In this document: positions 18,290 through 26,974 of the stretch, piece by piece
Position numbering within the stretch: the stretch's first letter is position 1
How the letters are laid out: every line of letters starts with the position of its first letter
Notes under the pieces: generated by a model
What the model saw: the letters and a program-made list of their open reading frames with translations, nothing else
The model's database searches: none
Told to the model about the DNA's origin: nothing
Translations under genes and position numbers: made by a program
From: Kaistia adipata DSM 17808
GTDB lineage: Bacteria; Pseudomonadota; Alphaproteobacteria; Rhizobiales; Kaistiaceae
Direction of reading: 5' to 3'
Length of the DNA: 64,000 nt
Assembly: GCF_000423225.1 (NCBI RefSeq)
Contig: NZ_AUHO01000010.1
Location: 496,001-560,000, forward strand

Positions 18290-19357
18290 ATGTCGGGGCA
18301 ATCGCATCTTGCCGATATGACCCAATTGGCACGTTCATTCTCCGCGCGCCTGCAATCGCTCGCTCCCGGCCTCGCCCTGACCGCTGCTGTCTCGGTGGCG
18401 GCGCTGGGGCTTCAGGCGCTCGAAGTCACCCTGTTCGGGCGCGCCTGGCTCGACGGCGTCGTGCTGGCGATCCTGATCGGCGTCGCGGTGCGCTCGCTCT
18501 GGGAACCGCACGCCGCCTTCCTGCCCGGCGTCAATTTCAGCGCCAAGACCCTGCTCGAGGTCGCGGTGATGCTGCTCGGCGCCTCGATCAGCGCGGCCGC
18601 GGTGGCGGCGCAGGGCATCAGCCTGCTGGTCGGCGTCGCCCTGGTGGTCGCCGCTGCCATCCTGGTCAGCTACGGCATCGGCAGGTTGCTGGGGCTGGAA
18701 CGGCAGATGGCGATCCTGATCGCCTGCGGCAACTCGATCTGCGGCAACTCGGCCATCGCCGCCGCCGCGCCGGTCATCCGCGCCGATGGCGAGGACGTCG
18801 TCTCGGCGATCGCCTTCACGGCCGTGCTCGGCGTCGTCGTCGTGCTCGTCCTGCCGCTGCTGGCGCCGGTGTTCGGCCTCTCCGCGACGCAGTATGGCGC
18901 CTTCGCCGGCCTCACCGTCTATGCCGTGCCGCAAGTGCTGGCGGCGACCGCGCCGGTCTCGGCCGTCAGCCTGCAGATGGGGACGCTGGTCAAGCTGCTG
19001 CGCGTGCTGATGCTGGGCCCCGTCGTGCTCGTCCTTTCCCTGCTGGAAAGTCGTGCGGGCAAGGGGGCGGCCGGGGCCGGGCGGCTGCCGCTGCGCCACA
19101 TGCTGCCCTGGTTCATTCTCGGCTTCGTCGCGCTCGGCATGCTCCGCTCGGCGGGCCTGTTGCCGGCCGAACTGGCCGCCCACGCCAGCACGGCGGCGAG
19201 CTTCCTGACCGTGCTCGCCATGGCGGCGCTCGGCCTCGGCGTCGATGTCCGCGCGGTGGCGCGGGCCGGTGTGCGGGTCACCGCGACCGTGATCCTGTCG
19301 CTGCTGACGCTCGGCGCGATCAGCCTGCTGGCGTTGCGGCTGCTGCAGATCGCCTGA
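18290..19357 (+). CDS. YeiH-family membrane transporter (putative sulfate exporter family)
   Basis: The product (355 residues from 18290) is an inner-membrane protein of ten or so spans. The family-specific motif CGNSICGNSAIAAAAPVI lies near residue 145, with a second conserved region VYAVPQVLAATAPVS. YeiH proteins are annotated as putative sulfate/sulfite exporters; direct evidence is thin. The start is uncertain: ATG 18290 and ATG 18317 are both downstream of a possible -10 at 18267, whereas ATG 18263 would precede the transcript start. The gene is divergent from a LysR regulator and its last 38 bases overlap the convergent GNAT-type gene. Confidence 0.87.
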   Translation: MSGQSHLADMTQLARSFSARLQSLAPGLALTAAVSVAALGLQALEVTLFGRAWLDGVVLAILIGVAVRSLWEPHAAFLPGVNFSAKTLLEVAVMLLGASISAAAVAAQGISLLVGVALVVAAAILVSYGIGRLLGLERQMAILIACGNSICGNSAIAAAAPVIRADGEDVVSAIAFTAVLGVVVVLVLPLLAPVFGLSATQYGAFAGLTVYAVPQVLAATAPVSAVSLQMGTLVKLLRVLMLGPVVLVLSLLESRAGKGAAGAGRLPLRHMLPWFILGFVALGMLRSAGLLPAELAAHASTAASFLTVLAMAALGLGVDVRAVARAGVRVTATVILSLLTLGAISLLALRLLQIA

Positions 19358-20420
19358 GCTTCTTGCGCAGGGCGTGGACGGCGCGCCGGGCGAGAGGGCG
19401 AAGGCGCAGCTCCAGCCGCGCCAGCGCGATGCCGAGCCGATAGGCCGCGCTTCCGCCCCTGGGGCCGATCACCAGCATGCCGATCGCGAGCCGGTCGGGC
19501 CAGAGATGGTCGACCATCGGATGGTCGGCGATCGCGAGAGAATCCACCACGGCGATGGCGGGGTCGGCCTGCAGCCATTCCGAGGCGGCGAGCATCACGT
19601 GCACGCCGGGCGAGTAGCGGCCGAGCGCCTCGTCATAGGCGATCTTCCAGGTGACGGCCGTATCGCCGGACCGGAAGCTGACCAGCATGGCGATCGCCTT
19701 GCCGTCGAGCCGGATCGCATGGATGGCGACGTCGCCCCGCGCTCCCGCCTCGGCGACCGCCGCTTCCGCGAAGGCCTTTTCCGCCGGACGGAGGGCGAGG
19801 GCGGTGCCGCGCCGGCCCTTCCAGCCGCTCGCCTCCAGCGCGAAGAAATCCGCCAGCGCGCCGGGAAGCGCGTCGGCCGCCGTGACGTGCTCGATCGTGA
19901 GCGCGCCCATTTCCCCGAGCCGCCGCCTCTGCCGCGCCAGTTCCTTGCGCTTCTTGGCGGTCATCCCGCCCGCGACGTCCGTCGAGGCGCGCCGCAGCAC
20001 GGCGCGGCGATGCGCGTCGAGGATCGTCACCGGCCGGCCCTGCCGCTCGGCCTCCTTGCGGAGGGCGGAAGCGACGGCGCCGTCGAGCGGCAGATAGGGG
20101 AATTCGAGGATACGGCGCCCGGGCCTGTCGCCGTCCATGGCGGCGATCAGCTCGGTCGCGGCGGCAGCGGGATCGCCGGCGTCGAAGCGCGGCGTGCCGA
20201 GCGGGCCCAGTCGATGCACCCAGGTCGCGATCGCCGGGACGAGGTGGCCGAGGCGCGTCGGGCGGATAGGCACCAATATGTTCGGCAGTCGAACCACGCG
20301 CACCCTGTCGTCGCCGAGGTGGTCGCGCGCGGCGTTCAGGATCGCATCCGAATAGAACGGGTTCTCCTCCGCCAGGCGCGGGGCGGCCGGCACGCCATTC
20401 GTAGGCGCCGCGCCGTCCAT
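19320..20420 (-). CDS. GNAT-fold acetyltransferase, BcsL/CelD-like (cell-surface polysaccharide related)
   Basis: The 366-residue protein matches the GNAT-type family called 'involved in cellulose biosynthesis' (CelD/BcsL): a variable N-terminal half (ENPFYSDAILNAARDHL...), then GGMTAKKRKELARQRRRLGEMG, FFALEASGWKGRRGTAL and a C-terminal acyl-CoA fold (AIHAIRLDGKAIAMLVSFRSGDTAVTWKIAYDEALGRYSPGVHVML). These proteins probably acylate or aminoacylate a glycan or lipid-linked precursor. The start overlaps the stop of the upstream flippase gene by one base (TGATG), so the two are translated together, which supports a role in modifying an exported polysaccharide. The 3' end overlaps the convergent yeiH-like gene. 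Confidence 0.8.
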   Translation of the reverse strand: MDGAAPTNGVPAAPRLAEENPFYSDAILNAARDHLGDDRVRVVRLPNILVPIRPTRLGHLVPAIATWVHRLGPLGTPRFDAGDPAAAATELIAAMDGDRPGRRILEFPYLPLDGAVASALRKEAERQGRPVTILDAHRRAVLRRASTDVAGGMTAKKRKELARQRRRLGEMGALTIEHVTAADALPGALADFFALEASGWKGRRGTALALRPAEKAFAEAAVAEAGARGDVAIHAIRLDGKAIAMLVSFRSGDTAVTWKIAYDEALGRYSPGVHVMLAASEWLQADPAIAVVDSLAIADHPMVDHLWPDRLAIGMLVIGPRGGSAAYRLGIALARLELRLRPLARRAVHALRKKLRRSAAAATPAG

Positions 20421-21859
20421 CAGGCCTGCTCGCCCTGTCGCGCGGCGAGCGTGATCGTGCCGCGCGAGCCAAGCACGTGGAAGATCGAACAGCGCAGCTT
20501 CAGCCGCCAGCGGACGGCGAGGTAGACGGCGAGCGTCTCCAGCCCCAGCGCGAGCGAGGTGGCGACGGCCGCGCCCATCAGGCCGAAATGCGGGATCAGC
20601 GAATAGTTCAGGATCAGGTTGACCAGGAAGGTGCCGGCATAGACGGCGGCGCAGACGCGCTGTTCGCCCGCCATGGTCAGGATGCTCTCCGCCGGGCCGA
20701 TCGAGGCGCGGACGAGCAGGCCGATCGAGAACACGAAGATGAGCGGGAAGCCGGAAACGAAGCTTTCGCCGAACAGGGACAGCAGGAAGCGGCCGCAGAC
20801 CAGCAGCACCAGCACGGCGGCGATCGACGGCCAGAAGGTCCAGTGCAGGGAATCGCGCACCGTCGCCTCGAAGCGGGCGCGGTCGCCGGAGGCGTAATAT
20901 TGCGAGAAGCGCTGCATCGTGCCGGCGCGGACGGCGAAATAGACGAAATGCACCAGGGCGAGCGTCTTCACCGCGGCGAAATAGACGGCGACCTCTTCCG
21001 GCGCGCGCAGCTGGCCGACGATCAGGATGTCGACATTGGTCAGCAGGTTGAAGAAGCCCTCGACCAGGAAGATCGGGAACGCCACCGCCAGCCAGGTCAG
21101 CGAGCTGTAGCGGCGGAGGCCGGGCGGCACGACCCTGCGCGTCCGATAGGCGAGGGCCGCCATCTGCAGCAGGCTGGTCAGGTAGGTCGCGACGATCGCC
21201 GCTCCCATCGCCGTCGTCGCGTCCGGCAGGGCGCCCATTTCGAACGCCAGGAAGGTGAAGGCGATGATCAGCAGCGGGCGGATGATGAAGGTCGGCCCGA
21301 GCGCGAGATCCGCCCAGTTGAAGCCGCGCGCGAGGCCGTCCTGGATCTCGCCGATCGCCAGCATCGGCACGCAGATGGCGGCGAGATAGAGCGGCATCAC
21401 GTAGTAGCTGGCGATCTGGTCGCGGAAGAGGGCGATGCCGGCGAGCCCGATCGCGGCGATCAGCGTCGCGGTGGCGAGCCCGTGCGCGCGACTGCCGATG
21501 ACGATGCCGCGCAGGAGCGCCATGTCGTTGCGGGCGGCATATTCGGGGACGAAGCGGACCACCGCCGTCTGGATGCCGAGGCAGGCCAGGCCGCCGATGA
21601 TCACGGCGCCGACCCAGACGACGACATAGACGCCATATTCGAAATCGCCCATCCAGCGCGCCAGCACGACCTGGCTCAGATAGGCGATGACGGCGCTGAC
21701 GATGCGGATGGCGAAGGCTATCAGCGCCATGCGCTGCGCCACGGCGCGGTCGTCCCGGCCGGTCAGGATGCTGTCCCCGATTGCCGCGAAACGGGCGAGG
21801 CGCGGGCGCAGCGATGCGGGCGCCCAGCGTTCGACCAGTCCGATGAAGGATAGACGCAC
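20420..21859 (-). CDS. Polysaccharide flippase (MOP/Wzx-like oligosaccharide exporter)
   Basis: The 479-residue product from GTG 21859 (VRLSFIGLVERWAP) has 12-14 predicted spans and the sequence style of the MOP superfamily: RIVSAVIAYLSQVVLARWMGDFEYGVYVVVWVGAVIIGGLACLGIQTAVVRF near the N-terminus, as in Wzx/RfbX proteins that flip lipid-linked saccharides. The GTG is chosen because AGGGG lies seven bases before it; an ATG 39 bases upstream lacks a site. It is followed, with a one-base overlap, by a GNAT/BcsL-like gene. No glycosyltransferases are next to it, so the glycan is unknown and its assembly genes must lie elsewhere. Confidence 0.85.
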   Translation of the reverse strand: MRLSFIGLVERWAPASLRPRLARFAAIGDSILTGRDDRAVAQRMALIAFAIRIVSAVIAYLSQVVLARWMGDFEYGVYVVVWVGAVIIGGLACLGIQTAVVRFVPEYAARNDMALLRGIVIGSRAHGLATATLIAAIGLAGIALFRDQIASYYVMPLYLAAICVPMLAIGEIQDGLARGFNWADLALGPTFIIRPLLIIAFTFLAFEMGALPDATTAMGAAIVATYLTSLLQMAALAYRTRRVVPPGLRRYSSLTWLAVAFPIFLVEGFFNLLTNVDILIVGQLRAPEEVAVYFAAVKTLALVHFVYFAVRAGTMQRFSQYYASGDRARFEATVRDSLHWTFWPSIAAVLVLLVCGRFLLSLFGESFVSGFPLIFVFSIGLLVRASIGPAESILTMAGEQRVCAAVYAGTFLVNLILNYSLIPHFGLMGAAVATSLALGLETLAVYLAVRWRLKLRCSIFHVLGSRGTITLAARQGEQA

Positions 21860-22002
21860 CGGTTGCCCCCTGAGCGGAATTGCGCCAAGCCGTCGCATCG
21901 GCCGGCCGGTCGGCGGAGCGTGTTATCTAGGGCGTCCTGCTTTAAGAAAGCGTTCGCCGCCACCTCTGGCGGGCCCACGCAATCTGGAGATCGCCTGAAC
22001 CG

Positions 22003-22296
22003 ATGACCGAGCCTGTCGAGATGGGGACCGAGACCGCCTGGCGCAGCGACCGAGTACTCGACGCGCGCGGGCTGGCCTGTCCGCTTCCGGTGCTGAAGGC
22101 GCGCAAGCTGATGGCGGGCATGGCCGAGGGCAAGCGGCTGCTGGTCGAGGCGACCGATCCGATGGCGGCGATTGACATCCCGCATCTCTGCCAGCAGGAC
22201 GGCCATCGTCTGGTGCGCCAGGACCGAAGCGGCGCGGGCGATGCCGCGCTGCTGCGCTTCCTGATCGAGCGCGGGCCGGCCGTGTCGGAGGCCTAG
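22003..22296 (+). CDS. TusA-family sulfurtransferase
   Basis: A 97-residue protein with the TusA/SirA fold: LDARGLACPLPVLKARKLM contains the CPxP motif with the sulfur-accepting Cys26, followed by LLVEATDPMAAIDIPHLCQQDGH, which matches the second conserved region. TusA proteins carry persulfide sulfur for tRNA thiolation, molybdenum cofactor or sulfur oxidation; which applies here cannot be read from the sequence. There is an extra 12-residue N-terminal tail relative to E. coli TusA. It is divergent from the flippase gene and its end overlaps the stop of the convergent FMN-reductase gene by four bases. Confidence 0.9.
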   Translation: MTEPVEMGTETAWRSDRVLDARGLACPLPVLKARKLMAGMAEGKRLLVEATDPMAAIDIPHLCQQDGHRLVRQDRSGAGDAALLRFLIERGPAVSEA

Positions 22297-22823
22297 GCTT
22301 CGCCGATCGCCGCGAGCAGGCGGTCGACACCGGCGACGATCTGGGGCCACAGGGCGCTGTCGGCCGCGATGGCCTCGGCGGTCAGACCCTTGGCCAGCAG
22401 CGCGACGGTAATGCCCGCCTCGTCGATCACCCGGCCCGACATCGTCGTCAGCACGAGGCGGAGTGCCGCCTGCGCGTCGGAGGCGCGTGGCGACGCGTTG
22501 AAGAGCGCGATCGGCTTGCCGGGAAACTCCGGGCCGCCGACCAGCCAGTCGAGCGCATTCTTGAAGGCGCCGGGAATGCCGCGCGCATATTCCGGGCAGG
22601 AGATCAGGATGGCGTCGGCGGCGCCGACGCGGCGGCGCAGATCGGCGACCTCTTCCGGCAGCCCGGCCTGCTCGACGTCCGGATTGAAGTGCGGCAGGCG
22701 GTCGATGGCCGTGAAGTGCTCGAAGCGCACGCCTTCCGGCGCCACCCGCTCCGCGGCGTCCAGCAGCGACCGGTTCGAGGATTGCGCGCGCAGGCTGCCG
22801 CAGAGTGTCAGGACGAGGGGCAT
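22293..22823 (-). CDS. NAD(P)H-dependent FMN reductase family protein
   Basis: The 176-residue flavodoxin-fold protein begins LVLTLCGSLRAQSSNRSLL, the FMN phosphate-binding loop (GSLR...SxNR) of the NADPH-dependent FMN reductase/chromate reductase family, followed by DAILISCPEYARGIPGAFKNALDW, the second signature (PEY...PxxxKNALDW). It would be a soluble cytoplasmic flavin or quinone reductase. The gene is monocistronic as far as the sequence shows, converging on the TusA gene. Substrate is unknown. Confidence 0.9.
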   Translation of the reverse strand: MPLVLTLCGSLRAQSSNRSLLDAAERVAPEGVRFEHFTAIDRLPHFNPDVEQAGLPEEVADLRRRVGAADAILISCPEYARGIPGAFKNALDWLVGGPEFPGKPIALFNASPRASDAQAALRLVLTTMSGRVIDEAGITVALLAKGLTAEAIAADSALWPQIVAGVDRLLAAIGEA

Positions 22824-22894
22824 GCCGGCTCCGAATCGGTTGGTTCCGAGGGGCCGGCATCATGGGCGCGAAGGGCGGGCGTGGCGAGGGCGCC

Positions 22895-23161
22895 TCACTG
22901 CAGATACTGGATCTTGCCGCTCTTGGTGACGATGCAGTTCAGTTCGCGGCCGTCGACGACGAGGCCGAATTCATAGCCGGCCTTGTGCGGCTTGGCGCGG
23001 CGGATCTGGATGTTGCCGCGCAGCGCGTTGTTGCTGGTGGCGGCCGCGTTGATGCAGATCGTCTGGGCCTGGCTCTTCGTGACCGCCAGCGCCTCGAGCG
23101 GCGCGAATGGCAAAACAAGGGCTGTCGCCGTGGCGGCGACCAAGAGCATCCTGATCGACAT
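22895..23161 (-). CDS. Small secreted protein, unknown function
   Basis: An 88-residue product with a good Sec signal (MLLVAATATALVLPFAPLEALA) and a mature part of about 60 residues with two cysteines (TICINAA and LNCIV), ending GKIQYLQ. GGAGACGGAG precedes the ATG at 23161. The residue pattern AGYEFGLVVDGRELNCIVTKSGKI reminds one of small periplasmic domains but I cannot name a family. It stands alone between the FMN reductase and the CobW genes on the same strand. Confidence 0.7.
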   Translation of the reverse strand: MSIRMLLVAATATALVLPFAPLEALAVTKSQAQTICINAAATSNNALRGNIQIRRAKPHKAGYEFGLVVDGRELNCIVTKSGKIQYLQ

Positions 23162-23310
23162 CTCCGTCTCCTTCCGGTTGCATCCTGGGCGTCAACGACC
23201 CCGGCCGGTTTCGGTTCCGTGCATTTTTCCGGCTCCGCGCGCGTCGATTGCCCTCGCCGGCGCGGCCATGCCGGGTCGATCCCGGGCGGTAGCGGCGGGG
23301 CGGCCGGGCC

Positions 23311-24510
23311 TCAGGGCTTGAAGGTGCCGGAGAAGCCGGAGATGGCGAGCGGATTGTCGGCGATCGTCGCGGCGTCGGCGGTGTCGCTCTGCGGCAGGTC
23401 GGAGAAGGCGCCGACGATGGCGCGCTCCGCCGCCTCGGAGAGGTCGCGCACGATCAGAACCAGACGAGACCGGTGATCCGGGCTGGGCCAGGCCGGCAGG
23501 CGGACGGGCGGATGGAAGACGGTCTGGGCCGCCTGGACGACGAGCGGCCAATCCGGCGCATCGGCGGTGGCGACCAGGCCCTTCAGCCGCAGCAGGCTGG
23601 CGCCATGCTCGCGCACCAGGCGGTCGAGAAAGTCCTCGAGCGCGGGGCGGGCGATCGGCGTCGTCCGCGTCGCGGTGAAGGAGCGGATGCGGTCGTCGTG
23701 CCGGTTGGCGTCGTGCGCGTGCTGGTGCCGGTGCGACGCATCGTGGTGATGGTGATCGGGATGGTCGTGACCATGGTGATGATGATGATGGTGGTGGTCA
23801 TCATCATCATGGGCCTCGGCGGCCAGCCATTCGGCCACGTCGGCGATCTTGCCTTCCGTCGAGAAGGGCTGAGTGTCGAACAGGAAACGCGGCTCCGCCT
23901 CGCCGCCAGCGGCGTCGAGGATGCGCGCGCCGGGGTTCAGCGCGTGGATCCGTGCCACGATGTCCGGGTCGGCGCCGGCGAGGTCGGTCTTGGTCAGCAC
24001 GATGCGGTCGGCGACGGCGATCTGCTTCACCGCTTCCTCGGACATGTCGAGGGTCTTCGCGCCGTTCACGGCGTCGACGACGGTGACGACGCCGTCGAGC
24101 CGGTAGCGCAGCGAGAGATAGGGGTGCAGCAGCACACTCTGCAGGACGGGCGCCGGATCGGCGAGACCCGTCGTCTCGATCACGACGCGGTCGAGCCGGT
24201 CGATGCGATGGTTGTCGCGGGCGCGGAGCAGGTTCTCGAGCGTCGTCACCAGCTCGCCGCGAATGGTGCAGCAGAGGCAGCCCGAGGAGAGCTCGATGAT
24301 GCCGTCCTCGGATTCGCCGACCAGCAGATGATCGAGCCCGATCTCGCCGAACTCGTTGACGATGACCGCCGTGCCGGCCAGCGCCGGATCCTTCAGCAGC
24401 CGGTTGAGCAGCGTCGTCTTGCCGGCGCCGAGGAAGCCGGTCAGCACGGTGAGAGGGATCGGCTTTGGGCGCTGGCGCGCCGGCTGGGGGAGGGCGGAAT
24501 CGCTCATCAT
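23311..24510 (-). CDS. CobW/COG0523-family GTPase, metal chaperone with His-rich loop
   Basis: The 399-residue protein has G3E GTPase motifs: P-loop [13 protein letters not shown], the CxCC metal motif in [23 protein letters not shown] and LTKTDLA, then a C-terminal CobW_C domain. Between them lies a loop with a run of eight His and many His/Asp residues (about residues 240-280), pointing to zinc (or cobalt/nickel) binding. COG0523 proteins deliver metals to client enzymes, often under zinc limitation. Start at 24510 (MMSDSALP); longer readings extend into the preceding gene. It lies 13 bases after the D-Ala-D-Ala carboxypeptidase gene, so the two may share a transcript. No Zur-type site is evident nearby. 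Confidence 0.92.
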   Translation of the reverse strand: MMSDSALPQPARQRPKPIPLTVLTGFLGAGKTTLLNRLLKDPALAGTAVIVNEFGEIGLDHLLVGESEDGIIELSSGCLCCTIRGELVTTLENLLRARDNHRIDRLDRVVIETTGLADPAPVLQSVLLHPYLSLRYRLDGVVTVVDAVNGAKTLDMSEEAVKQIAVADRIVLTKTDLAGADPDIVARIHALNPGARILDAAGGEAEPRFLFDTQPFSTEGKIADVAEWLAAEAHDDDDHHHHHHHHGHDHPDHHHHDASHRHQHAHDANRHDDRIRSFTATRTTPIARPALEDFLDRLVREHGASLLRLKGLVATADAPDWPLVVQAAQTVFHPPVRLPAWPSPDHRSRLVLIVRDLSEAAERAIVGAFSDLPQSDTADAATIADNPLAISGFSGTFKP

Positions 24511-24523
24511 GTTGCCGCCGGGG

Positions 24524-25831
24524 CTATTGGGTGATCGCGAGCGTCGATTCCGGCAGGGGCGCGACATCGGTCGAATCGAACGGCACGCCGACCTCGATCT
24601 TCGGCTTGGCCGCCGGCTTGGCGGGCACCTTCTCCGTCGCCTTCGCCTTGACCGGCTTCGTGCGCGGCGTCGGCTTGGCGGCGGATTTCTTGTCGCCATC
24701 CTTCTTGCTCGCCGCCTTGCCGCCCTTCTTCTTGGCGGCCTTGGCCGCGGCGGCGGCCTCGGCGGCCGCGATCTCCTCGGCCTCGGCCTCCTGCGGCGTC
24801 AGGAACGTGCCATCCGGCTTGCGGACGCCGAGGATCGAGACGACGATCGGCTCCATCAGCTGGACGCGCGGCTGCAGCGCGCTCGGCAGGGCGGCGTTCT
24901 GGCCGCCCTCGGCCTCGTGCTCGCCGCGATCCTTCCGGCCGCAGATGTCCTGGCGCATGTTGATTGCCTCGGGCACGGGCGAATTGCCCTTGTAGCTCGC
25001 CAGCGATGGCCGCGCGCCGGTCAGGGCGAGGCTGCCGAAGCTCTGGTTCATCAGGCGCGCCGCCAGCTCGGCGCGGTCCTTGCCGTTGGGCGCGCCGAGC
25101 ACGACGGCGGCGAGCGTCTTGTTGCCGCGCGAGGCGGTCGCCACGACGTTGAAGCCGGAGGCGCAGATGAAGCCGGTCTTCATGCCGCTGGAGCCGGGAT
25201 AGCGCTCGAGCAGCGTGTTGGCGGATTTGAGCACGCGGTTGCCGGAGCGGATCGCGGTGATGCCGTAGAGCTCGCGGCGCTCGGGAAACTCGGTCCAGAG
25301 CGCGCGGGCGAGCACGGCGAGATCGCGGGCGGTGGTGTACTGGCCTTCGCCGGGCAGGCCGTTCGGATTGACGAAGCGGGTCGAGGTCATGCCGAGCCGG
25401 GCCGCCTCGGCGTTCATCATCGCGACGAAGCCTTCCTCGCTGCCGCCGACGGTCTCGGCGATGGCCATGGCGATGTCGTTCGCCGAATGGACCATCATCA
25501 TCTTCAGCGCATTGTCGAGATCGATGATGGTGCCGACGCGGTAGCCCATCTTGCTCGGCGCCTCGTTCAGCGCGTGGCGCGAGACGACGACCTGGCTCGA
25601 CATCTTGAGGCGGCCGTCGCGCAGCGCCTTGAACACGACATAGGCGTTCATCAGCTTGGTGATCGAGGCCGGGTACCACATCTGGTGCGGGTTGCGCTCC
25701 GCCAGCACCTTGCCGTTGTCGAGGTCGACGACGATGTAGGGCGTTTCGACCGCCGTGGCGGCGCTCGTGCCGATGCCGATCATCAGGAACAGGGCGAATA
25801 GCCGGGCGATCGATCGGGTCACGAAATGCAT
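24524..25831 (-). CDS. D-alanyl-D-alanine carboxypeptidase (DacF/PBP5 type) with Lys/Ala-rich tail
   Basis: A penicillin-binding protein that trims the terminal D-Ala of peptidoglycan stem peptides in the periplasm. The 435-residue product has a signal sequence ([21 protein letters not shown]) and the three active-site motifs: SITK (Ser56, Lys59), SAN (116-118) and KTG (218-220). After residue about 330 the family's beta-rich C-terminal domain is replaced by a low-complexity tail full of Lys, Ala and Pro ([20 protein letters not shown]). ATG 25831 is chosen because it alone gives a clean signal peptide. It starts a possible operon with the CobW gene. The basic tail may bind anionic wall polymer or DNA; that is inference. 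Confidence 0.92.
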   Translation of the reverse strand: MHFVTRSIARLFALFLMIGIGTSAATAVETPYIVVDLDNGKVLAERNPHQMWYPASITKLMNAYVVFKALRDGRLKMSSQVVVSRHALNEAPSKMGYRVGTIIDLDNALKMMMVHSANDIAMAIAETVGGSEEGFVAMMNAEAARLGMTSTRFVNPNGLPGEGQYTTARDLAVLARALWTEFPERRELYGITAIRSGNRVLKSANTLLERYPGSSGMKTGFICASGFNVVATASRGNKTLAAVVLGAPNGKDRAELAARLMNQSFGSLALTGARPSLASYKGNSPVPEAINMRQDICGRKDRGEHEAEGGQNAALPSALQPRVQLMEPIVVSILGVRKPDGTFLTPQEAEAEEIAAAEAAAAAKAAKKKGGKAASKKDGDKKSAAKPTPRTKPVKAKATEKVPAKPAAKPKIEVGVPFDSTDVAPLPESTLAITQ

Positions 25832-26209
25832 ATCAGGCTTGTCCGTATCGGGGGATCGCGAGGGCCGGCAGCACCGGCGCGTCGGTTTTGAATAACCGAT
25901 CTCGGCGGCGCTTGGCAAAGCGACGGATTGTCGGGTCGCGCGCGGCTTCGCGAAGCCCTTGGAATATGGGCCGAAATGGCGATATCGCGAGCGCACCGCC
26001 GTCCGGTGGCGCGGCGCCCGGCGGTCCGGTTTTTGGCCGAGACTCAGCGCGGCGCCGGGAGGCGCGGCCGATCGAACGTGGAATTCCGCTGCGGAATGTT
26101 CTAGAACACGGGCGGGTCTTGGGTTCGCGAACGTGCTTCGCTGCGCTTGCCGTGCCGGCGTGCCTGTCGCGCCTCCGGAAGGCGTGGCTCTTTTCGAAGA
26201 GGCGCCGAA
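25832..26209. other. Intergenic region between divergent dac and ureE genes
   Basis: 378 bases between divergent starts. It must hold promoters for both genes. Short frames on both strands are Arg-rich and not protein-like. I see no convincing promoter pair, RNA or repeat; ATATCGCGAGCGC near 25981 contains only a short self-complementary core (GATATC/TCGCGA) of doubtful meaning. Confidence 0.35.
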
Positions 26210-26887
26210 ATGATCCGCGCAACCGCCGTACTTCCAGCTGGCTCCTGGAGCGGGGCTCCTGCCGACAGCGTCTTGCTCGACTTCGAGGCGCGGCATCGCC
26301 GGCGCGTCGTCATGTCGGCGAAGGGTGGCGTCTCCTTCCTGCTCGACCTGCCCGTCGCCGTCGGCCTGAGGGAGGGCGACGGCTTGCTGCTGGAGGACGG
26401 TCGCATCATTGCCGTCGAGGCCGCCGCCGAGCCGCTCGCCGAAATCACCGCGCCCGACCCCGCGACGCTTGCCCAGATCGCCTGGTATCTCGGCAGCCAG
26501 CAGGTTCCGGTCCAGTTCATGGCCGCGCATCTGCGCATTCGGCGCGACGCCCTCATCGAGGCGGCGCTGGCCGAGCGCGGCATGCGGATCATGGCCGTGA
26601 TGGCGCCTTTCGATCCGGATGGGGGCGCGCCGGGCCCGAACTGGCGCCGGGGCGGCTTCGCGCAGTCGCAGGGTTTCGTCTACAGCCATGGCTTTCACCG
26701 GCAATCCGGCTCGCAGCAGCAGGGCGGGCACGGCTTCGCCGAGGCGTTCGGCGATGCCCATGCGACGAGCCGGTCGCCGACGCATTCCTATTCCGCCGCG
26801 GCCAGCCACACAGAGAGCCCCTCGGACGACCCCGAGCGGCGCAAGGCCGGCGACGGACCGGAAGGCGGCGATCGTCGGCCGGACTGA
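26210..26887 (+). CDS. ureE: Urease accessory protein UreE (isolated)
   Basis: UreE is the nickel metallochaperone for urease. The 225-residue product has an N-terminal UreE domain (VLLDFEARHRRRVVMSAKGGVSFLLDLPVAVGLREGDGL) and the C-terminal metallochaperone domain with ITAPDPATLAQIAWYLGSQQVPVQF and LRIRRDALIEAALAERGM, in which family members normally read HLGNRH; the canonical nickel-site His is replaced by Gln/Val here (YLGSQQVPVQ). A His/Ser/Gln-rich tail follows. GAGG lies seven bases before ATG 26210. No ureABCDFG genes are in the window; it sits between unrelated genes, which is odd because ureE is normally inside a urease operon. It may be a diverged paralogue. Confidence 0.75.
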   Translation: MIRATAVLPAGSWSGAPADSVLLDFEARHRRRVVMSAKGGVSFLLDLPVAVGLREGDGLLLEDGRIIAVEAAAEPLAEITAPDPATLAQIAWYLGSQQVPVQFMAAHLRIRRDALIEAALAERGMRIMAVMAPFDPDGGAPGPNWRRGGFAQSQGFVYSHGFHRQSGSQQQGGHGFAEAFGDAHATSRSPTHSYSAAASHTESPSDDPERRKAGDGPEGGDRRPD

Positions 26888-26974
26888 ACTGTTGGGCGAG
26901 CGCGATCCGGCTCGTGATTTTTTGCTGCAGCGCCGTTAAGCTGGGACTTCGCGTTGTAACCTGCGGAGTTCCGA

